Positions 57,268 to 64,000 of a stretch of DNA of 64,000 nucleotides are shown piece by piece; within the stretch, counting starts at the first letter, position 1, and each line of letters begins with the position of its first letter. Below the pieces are notes generated by a model. That model searched no databases and was not told where the DNA came from. It saw only the letters and a program-made list of their open reading frames with translations. Made by a program: the position numbers and the translations under genes. The stretch lies in contig NC_084592.1 in the NCBI RefSeq assembly GCF_033807715.1, positions 1,956,001 through 2,020,000 on the forward strand. Direction: 5' to 3'. Origin of the DNA: Cololabis saira (taxonomy: Eukaryota; Chordata; Actinopteri; Beloniformes; Belonidae).

Positions 57268-57469
57268 GTGTTTAGCAGGGGTGGACTGGCCATTGGGCAT
57301 ACCGGGCAATGCCCGGTGGGCTGATGGTGATTTTGGGCCGGGCCGGGCCAAAAAAAAAAAATTATTATTATTTGTTTTTTTGTTTTTTTTTGGCCCGGGC
57401 AGGCCCATCGGCCCATTTGATTTTGTTTTTTACCTGACAACAACTGGTACCACTGGCCGATGGGGGACG

Positions 57470-57717
57470 ATGGACAGAAAGAAACGTAAAGGAGGCGGGG
57501 AGAAATTAAGGGAAAAAAAGGCAGATGCTGCCAAATGTGTGAAATTAACACATAAATTTGGTGGAGCAGGAGCTTCTACATCGGTAGCATCAGTGTCCGC
57601 CGGTGCTCTGGCACTGGAAACGGCCCCAGCAGCAGGTGATAATGGCGGGGGTGGCCGTGGCCGTCAGGTGGAGGAGAGACCCGTGGCTGCTCGTGGAGGG
57701 GGATTTGAACAGAAGGT
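57470..57717 (+). pseudogene. hAT transposase N-terminal exon (MYM/TTF-type)
   Basis: ATG at 57470 opens MDRKKRKGGGEKLREKKADA, then an Ala/Gly-rich stretch and GGFEQK, ending at a good donor GTAAGA at 57718. MDRKKRKGG.EKLREKK at the start of a large, spliced hAT transposase of the ZMYM1-like kind is a pattern I recognise. The later exons are absent, so the element depends on another copy. Confidence 0.6.
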
Positions 57718-57727
57718 AAGAAAGCAT

Positions 57728-57806
57728 GGGTCTCTGGAAAGCGTCTAGAGACAACTTTTGTTGTATTAGACGCTATATAAATAAAATTGAATTGAATTGA
57801 ATTGAA
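57728..57806 (+). mobile_element. L2 3' tail inserted in the hAT element
   Basis: Only the last 79 bases of L2, ending TTGAATTGAATTGAATTGAA, just after the transposase exon donor. Confidence 0.85.
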
Positions 57807-58527
57807 AGCGACAACTGCAGTCTACCTGCTGGGTCAGATATAAACCATGATTGGTTGATGGTTTATTTTCGTTGTGCTTGCTAACTTTTAACACAGAATA
57901 GCTACAAGTGGGCCAGGTTAGCTAAGTAAACAGCACTTAAGCTAATTAGCTAGGGTTGCACCTGTCCCTTACATGCGTGTCAAATTGGCGACACAAGTTC
58001 TGTCACTGGCAACACAATTTGACACGAATACTTCTCATAACCATAACTCTGGAACCGTTTAAGATATTGAGAAAATTTAAAAGCTGCCAGAAAGCGGAGA
58101 AATAGACGTTTGTGCACATATAATCTGCAGTCTGCGGTACGCCCGTTTAAACACGGATAAGATTCAGCAGTGATTCAGTGTTCTTCTGATTGATTAAGTT
58201 AGATTTGTTTGTTACATTATTTTTATTTTTTACCTTGTTTATGATTGTTTTTATTGAATAACAATTTGTCCATTAGTCATATTACTATATATATCATATA
58301 TATCATTATAATTATCAGATAAGATTATATTAAACTTTGTTTATTGATATGGTGTACTCACTCAATGAAAATATCACTAAACTACAATCTGTCACTTTAT
58401 CATTTTAATATTCATCTCATCTGTGTTCCTCTCATCCTATTTTTCAGGACTCCTTCATACATTGTTGGTGAGGTTCACAAGACCAAGTTGCCTTTTGTGT
58501 TGCTGTGGAGTTAACACAGGTGGCAGG

Positions 58528-58704
58528 TGTTTATTGATTTGGTGTGTGTGTTTATTTGTTGTGTGTGTTTATTTGGTGTGTATGTTTATTTGGTATGTAT
58601 GTTTATATGTTGTGTGTGTTTATTTGGTGTGTGTGTTTATTTGGTATGTATATTTATTTGGTGTGTATGTTTATTTGTTGTGTGTGTTTATTTGTGGTTT
58701 GTTT
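58528..58704 (+). repeat. 17-bp minisatellite
   Basis: About ten diverged units of 'gtttatttggtgtgtat'. Open frames across it (Val/Cys/Phe-rich) are artefacts. Confidence 0.88.
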
Positions 58705-59941
58705 ATTGTGTTTTTCATGAAGAATTGTTCAAACATAAACCGTGACTGGAATTTTGTTTTATTAATATAATAAATGACAGTTCAACCCAAAGCTACTGTG
58801 TCTTGTTTTAACCCTACCTATGTCAATAATAGAAACATTGAGCAAAAACAATTACATAACTTTTTTCTAACAAAATGTTTGTGTGGTTCATAGTCCCCCC
58901 AATTCATAGACACAGTCACAACATTAGAGCGCGTGGCTTATTATTGATATTATTATTGATACTATTTGAAGAATGATGAGTTCATATTCAATATCTTATA
59001 TATTCTATAAAACTAAATTAGCATCTCCACATTTAAGTTGCTTTTTTGACAGGGACAGTGGTGTTTGGATTCCTGATTGTCACTAAATTTTAATAATGCT
59101 GTGATTAATAGTGGGTGGGTGAAATAATACATCAATCTTTTTGGAGAAATGTTTACCTACAGTGATGCCATCGCAGCAAAGACTTTGTGTATATATACAT
59201 AATGTATATTGGAAGAACCCACTGTTTAGGCAATTCATGGTCATTAGTTAGTAAAAACAGAGGCAGGGCTGCATTCCCCCTTTTTAAAATGGTCAAATAT
59301 GATGATATGAGCCTGAAAATCACAGGACTTATCTGTGGTGGTGAAAGGAGTCAGCAGTATGAATTTGAAAGATGTGTGAGCATCCCTTCATGATAAACAG
59401 AGGGGGAACGCATTCTGACAGCAGTATTTCACGCTGAATAGCCCCTTCAAATCGAGGGTTTGCAGATGCTCACTTGGCGAGCGAGGGGGTATGAAAATTT
59501 CCCAGAATGCTTTTCGTCGTCATTTGCGGACTGAATAAAAAAAAAAAACATGGCGGACATTTCTTATTTTTTTGGGAATAAAATCAATATTTTGAGTTAG
59601 TTTCTGCATAAAAATGCATTTTGATTACATTTCTCGGCGCAAACCAATATTTTACTTTCATAATATTCACTCAGTGAATGTACATAATCCCTTTTTTGTC
59701 CGTTGTTCGCTAAGATTGCTCCGGAATATGGTTACGTAACCTACGTAAGCGACGCCGTAGGTTAAGTAAGCTACGCCATAGGCTGCGTCGATTTAACGCG
59801 GACCTAAACTCCGGAGCCGGCAGACAGAAATGTCTACATTTCGGAGCAAATTTCTTAACAGGCGTAGCAACTGTTAGATTTCATCTATTAAACCAACATC
59901 TTCCTAAATTATTTATTTCAGCCAGCGTAATTCTCAACAGA

Positions 59942-59980
59942 GCTGCGTCCCAGGAGAGAGTTTCTCTCCTGGGACGCAGC
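59942..59980. repeat. Perfect 18-bp inverted repeat, 3-base loop
   Basis: GCTGCGTCCCAGGAGAGA, gtt, then its exact complement. Outside it the symmetry goes on with AGAGCT and AGCTCT after a 6-base offset. Confidence 0.97.
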
Positions 59981-60555
59981 AGCAGCTCTTCTCATCTCCG
60001 AAAACATCGGGTCAAATTTCTTAACAGCCGTTATTTAGATAAACTGAGCCCAGGTTGTGGATCTTAAGGTTACCTTTAGGCCTGAAAAAATATTAAAACT
60101 TAATAAAGTGCCATATTAACAGCGCTACAGCTGAAATTAAAACAGCTTTTGGCTCTCAGCTTCCTGTTCAGGTTAGGGATGAAAACGAGGGGGAGTAGGA
60201 GAAATAGGACAGACCCCTGGGCCAAGTGCCCTAGATCTCAAGTGCCCTAAACTCTCCCCCTTCTTTTTTAGGGGTTAGGGAAGAAAAGAAGGGCGAGTGG
60301 AGAAAAGAAGGGCGAGTGAAGAAAAGTAGGGGGAGTATTGAGATTGGGCCTAAGTACATCTATAACGGGACTGGGGGGGATGGTGTAGGTTTAGGTTTAT
60401 TAGACAAGAACATACACACCAACAAGGCAGTGTACAAGCGGTGTCACGAGAACGTTTGTTTTCATTCATAGGCTTCATTTTCTTTCCTTCAATACCTGGT
60501 GGGCCGGTCTAGGCTCAAAATGCCCGGGCCGATTTTTTGTCCCAGTCCAGCCCTG

Positions 60556-61290
60556 GTGTTTAGTAAACCTCTAGCTGGTGTCGGTAAATCTCTAGGTAGT
60601 GTAAACTCTAGTGTATTAGAGTCAGTAGTCATAGCTGCAGCTATAGAACAAGACTATAATAGTTAGTCTCAAACATAGCTTCGTGGTAGATACGCTGCTA
60701 TAGGCTTATGCTGCAGGGGGGCACCGACATGATCCACTGGGCAGTGCCCCTCACCCTTCTTCTCTTCTCCTCTTCCATTTTTTATTTATTATAAGTATCT
60801 CATAGCCATCATTTTTGTCCATCGTTCTTGTAGTTTGTGGTGCTGGTCTACCCCCCCTTTTTTCTCTTTTGTGTATGTTTGCAGGCCGGAGCATCAGGAG
60901 CTTCATGCTGACCTGCAGTCCCCCCCTCTGATCACCCCGCTGCTGCTTCCACCTGTCTGTGTAGATGTCTGCTATATGCTTGCTGACATCCTGGCCTGAC
61001 CCCTCTCTGACCACCCCAGTGTCTGCTGTCTACATCTGTTTATATAGTCATCCCTGTAGTGCACCAGCTAGCCATTGTGTCTGTGTCTCTCTGTTATTCA
61101 TTCTCTCTGTCTGTTTTCTCTTTTCCTGCTCTGCCCAGCTGGCCTTCGGCAGCAGGTTCCCCCCTTATGAGCCAGGTCCTGCTCAAGATTTCCTCCCTCC
61201 TAAAGGGGAGTTTTTCCTTGCCTCTGTTTGGCTTAAGGTTTTTCTCCCACTAGGGGAGTTTTTACCTGCCATTGTTCATGTTATAACATA
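60556..61290 (+). mobile_element. L2 LINE 3' region, continued after the hAT
   Basis: Continues the L2 copy at 55985: 'gtaaacctctagctggtgtc', 'ctgcaggggggcaccgacat', then the standard 3' UTR with 'cctcctaaaggggagttttt' at 61195. It merges into the next L2 copy at about 61300 without a visible tail. Confidence 0.75.
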
Positions 61291-62014
61291 ACTGTGTCAT
61301 AACATACTACTCAGCAGACTGGAAAAGTGGGTGGGACTTACCGGCACTGTGCTTCAATGGTTCAAATCTTACTTGCAAGATAGGGCCTTTTTTGTGTCAA
61401 TTGGAAACCATGAGTCTAAGAGAACCAAGATCACATGTGGGGTTCCTCAAGGGTCTATTCTCGGACCGCTTCTATTCAACATCTATATGTGACCCCTAGC
61501 TCAGATTATGGAACATCACAACATTTCCTACCATACTTATGCCGTTGACACACAACTCTATATTTCAGTGTCACCACATGACTACAGTTCCCTACTCTCA
61601 TTGAGTAACTGTATTCACCAAATCAATGAGTGGATGTGCCAGAATTTTCTCCAGCTAAATGCAGAAAAGACAGAGGTGATCATTTTCCGCCCTAAAAATG
61701 AAAGGGAAAAGATCAGCGCTCACCTTGGCTCATTGTCATTGACGGCTACAAATCAAGCCAGAAATCTCGGTGTAATAATTGACTCAGACCTGAACTTCAA
61801 CAGCCATCTAAAGTTTATCACTAAATCTGTCTATTACCACCTAAAAAACATTGCTAGAATTAAGGGGATTCTGTCTAAACAAGACATGGAAAAACGTATT
61901 CATGCATTCATTTTCAGTAGGTTGGATTATTGCAATGGCATCTTTACAGGCCTGAACAAGAAATCTATCAGGCAGCTGCAGCTGATCCAGAACGCTGAGA
62001 CAGAGTCCTTACAA

Positions 62015-63469
62015 ACACCAGGAAACTGGACCACATTACACCAGGAAACTGGACCATATTACACCAGGAAACTGGACCACATTACACCAGGAAACTGGAC
62101 CATATTACACCAGGAAACTGGACCATATTACACCAGGAAACTGGACCATATTACACCAGGAAACTGGACCACATTACACCAGGAAACTGGACCATATTAC
62201 ACCAGGAAACTGGACCATATTACACCAGGAAACTGGACCACATTACACCAGGAAACTGGACCACATTACACCAGGAAACTGGACCATATTATACCAGGAA
62301 ACTGGACCACATTACACCAGGAAACTGAACCATATTACACCAGGAAACTGGACCATATTACACCAGGAAACTGGACCATATTACACCAGGAAACTGGACC
62401 ATATTACACCAGGAAACTGAACCATATTACACCAGGAAACTGGACCATATTACACCAGGAAACTGGACCATATTACACCAGGAAACTGGACCATATTACA
62501 CCAGGAAACTGGACCGTATTACACCAGGAAACTGGACCATATTACACCAGGAAACTGGACCATATTACACCAGGAAACTGGACCATATTACACCAGGAAA
62601 CTGGACCATATTACACCAGGAAACTGGACCATATTACACCAGGAAACTGGACCATATTACACCAGGAAACTGGACCATATTACACCAGGAAACTGGACCA
62701 TATTACACCAGGAAACTGGACCATATTACACCAGGAAACTGGACCACATTACACCAGGAAACTGGATCATATTACACCAGGAAACTGGACCATATTACAC
62801 CAGGAAACTGGACCACATTACACCAGGAAACTGGACCACATTACACCAGGAAACTGGACCATATTACACCAGGAAACTGGACCATATTACACCAGGAAAC
62901 TGGACCAGATTATACCAGGAAACTGGACCATATTACACCAGGAAACTGGACCACGTTACACCAGGAAACTGGACCACATTACACCAGGAAACTAGACCAT
63001 ATTACACCAGGAAACTGGACCACATTACACCAGGAAACTGGACCATATTACACCAGGAAACTGGACCACATTACACCAGGAAACTGGACCATATTACACC
63101 AGGAAACTGGACCATATTACACCAGGAAACTGGACCATATTACACCAGGAAACTGGACCACATTACACCAGGAAACTGGACCATATTACACCAGGAAACT
63201 GGACCACATTACACCAGGAAACTGGATCATATTACACCAGGAAACTGGACCACATTACACCAGGAAACTGGACCATATTACACCAGGAAACTGGACCATA
63301 TTACACCAGGAAACTGGACCATATTACACCAGGAAACTGGGCCATATTACACCAGGAAACTGGACCATATTACACCAGGAAACTGGACCTTATTACACCA
63401 GGAAACTGGACCACATTACACCAGGAAACTGGACCACATTACACCAGGAAACTGGACCATATCACACCG
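62015..63469 (+). repeat. Minisatellite, ~63 x 23 bp, born within LINE coding
   Basis: Unit 'acaccaggaaactggaccatatt' in 20-base reading 'accaggaaactggaccatat'; main variation is A or G-type change at ccacatt/ccatatt. 23 is not a multiple of 3 and the unit lacks stops in all three frames, so an open frame of 495 codons runs through with a 23-residue period. The last, diverged unit leads into normal L2 text 'cacaccggtcatgaaatcac'. Confidence 0.97.
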
Positions 63470-63574
63470 GTCATGAAATCACTACACTGGCTTCCAGTGA
63501 GTCAAAGGATAGAGTTTAAAATCTTACTGCTGGTCTACAAAGCACTGAATGGTCTTGGACCAAAATACATGCTG

Positions 63575-63942
63575 GATCTGTTAGTTCCTATGAAGCTCCC
63601 AGACCCCTGAGGTTCATCTGGATCTGTTAGTTCCTATGAAGCTCCCAGACCCCTGAGGTTCATCTGGATCTGTTAGTTCCTATGAAGCTCCCAGACCCCT
63701 GAGGTTCATCTGGATCTGTTAGTTCCTATGAAGCTCCCAGACCCCTGAGCTTCATCTGGATCTGTTAGTTCCTATGAAGCTCCCAGACCCCTGAGGTTCA
63801 TCTGGATCTGTTAGTTCCTATGAAGCTCCCAGAACCCTGAGGTTCATCTGGATCTGTTAGTTCCTATGAAGCTCCCAGAACCCTGAGGTTCATCTGGATC
63901 TGTTAGTTCCTATGAAGCTCCCAGACCCCTGAGGTTCATCTG
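63575..63942 (+). repeat. Tandem repeat, 8 x 46 bp, within the same LINE
   Basis: Units start 'gatctgttagttcctatgaa' and end 'ctgaggttcatctg'. Sparse variants: one 'gagcttc', two 'agaaccctg'. The single-copy L2 sequence codes for the LLVPYEAP-type C-terminus. Confidence 0.97.
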
Positions 63943-64000
63943 GATCTGGTTTGTTGTGGTTCCAGAACCAGAACCAAGCAAGGTTCAGCAGTGTTCAGTT

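Larger units (their letters stand above)
57276..60555 (+). mobile_element. hAT transposon with 8-bp TSD, 3.28 kb
   Basis: Ends CAGGGGTGGACTGGCC and the complement 'cagtccagccctg', flanked by the exact 8-base repeat GTGTTTAG (57268-57275, 60556-60563). It interrupts the L2 3' region. It has a first transposase exon at 57470-57717, but the rest (57718-60480) lacks the catalytic part and is filled with non-coding material: an L2 tail (57728-57806), a 17-bp minisatellite (58528-58704), a hairpin (59942-59980). Confidence 0.92.
61300..64000 (+). pseudogene. L2 LINE reverse transcriptase with minisatellite expansion
   Basis: RT words: TGTVLQWF-type text at 61345, CGVPQGSILGPLLFN (61437-61480), SYHTYAVDTQLYI (61526-61565), NEWMCQNFLQLNAEKTEVII (61626) and RLDYCNGIFTGLNKKSIRQL (61921). 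The catalytic YADD reads YAVD. At LQLIQNAE (61975-62000) the normal text is replaced by about 63 copies of a 23-bp unit; coding resumes at 63465 (KSLHWLPV-type, then LLVYKALNGLGPKYM) and is again expanded by a 46-bp repeat. 5'-truncated; the 3' end lies outside the window. Confidence 0.85.

Noticed and set aside
58423..58770. Val/Cys/Phe-rich membrane-like protein
   Set aside because: Translation of the 17-bp minisatellite inside a hAT element; hydrophobicity comes from TTT/GTG-rich codons.
62015..62995. 495-codon open frame with a 23-residue periodic peptide as a novel repeat protein
   Set aside because: It is a 23-bp minisatellite lacking stops in every frame, continuous with a 5'-truncated L2 reverse transcriptase. 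Length alone is no evidence of a gene.
61998..63470. CRISPR-like array of short repeats
   Set aside because: Direct head-to-tail repeats without spacers, in a vertebrate LINE.

Overview
The window looks like teleost fish DNA, probably from a percomorph. The evidence is the repeat set: L2 LINE copies ending in a TTGAATTGAATTGAAT-type tail, Rex1-like and L1/Tx1-like LINEs, BEL/Pao and Gypsy LTR retrotransposons, Tc1, hAT and pogo-like DNA transposons, a tRNA-headed SINE, many MITEs and long (GT)n tracts. I see no prokaryotic or viral genome organisation. Species, and most repeat family names, rest on my recognition of motifs and were not checked by a search.

One host gene is supported. Six consecutive plus-strand coding exons of a thrombospondin type-1 domain protein of the THSD7 family (closer to THSD7B than THSD7A as I remember them) lie at 593-708, 1647-1779, 2488-2591, 21591-21782, 39875-40141 and 40868-41046. 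All six are open, have AG/GT borders and join in matching phase to encode about 330 residues. The window starts and ends inside introns of this gene. Everything else is intronic.

Layout. 1-2.6 kb: three exons; a ~99-bp (TG)n tract sits just before the third. 2.6-21.6 kb, a 19.0-kb intron: L2 3' end with a nested hAT MITE, a TTAA-flanked element with a 7 x 50 bp repeat, a CCDC106-like fragment, a 'GAGCACTGACAGTGC' family fragment, a pogo-like transposon end, an internally deleted BEL/Pao element, a non-LTR fragment, two Tc1 copies, a CRE-bearing TTAA MITE and a small single-pass-membrane ORF of a probable mobile element. 21.8-39.9 kb, an 18.1-kb intron: a second TTAA MITE, LINE ends, a TA-flanked transposon whose empty site is present at 36 kb, a Rex1-like LINE, foldback elements, nested hAT/MITE layers and two head-to-tail copies of the hairpin-ended family. 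40-41 kb: two exons. 41-64 kb, an intron longer than 23 kb: a Tc1-type MITE, an L1/Tx1 LINE split by a truncated Gypsy element, a third TTAA MITE, an L2 LINE with its 5' region, a solo LTR, a young SINE, a third full hairpin-ended copy, an L2 copy split by a 3.3-kb hAT, and a last L2 copy whose reverse-transcriptase region has grown into about 63 copies of a 23-bp minisatellite.

The mobile elements do not act together as a pathway; their order of insertion can be read from the nesting. I found no convincing new multi-gene system. The observations most worth testing are the (TG)n tract replacing a normal polypyrimidine tract at a THSD7 exon, the hairpin-ended family that sits in (ATT)n in tandem, the LINE-born minisatellite, the CRE palindrome carried by a MITE family, and the membrane-protein ORF at 19.7 kb.
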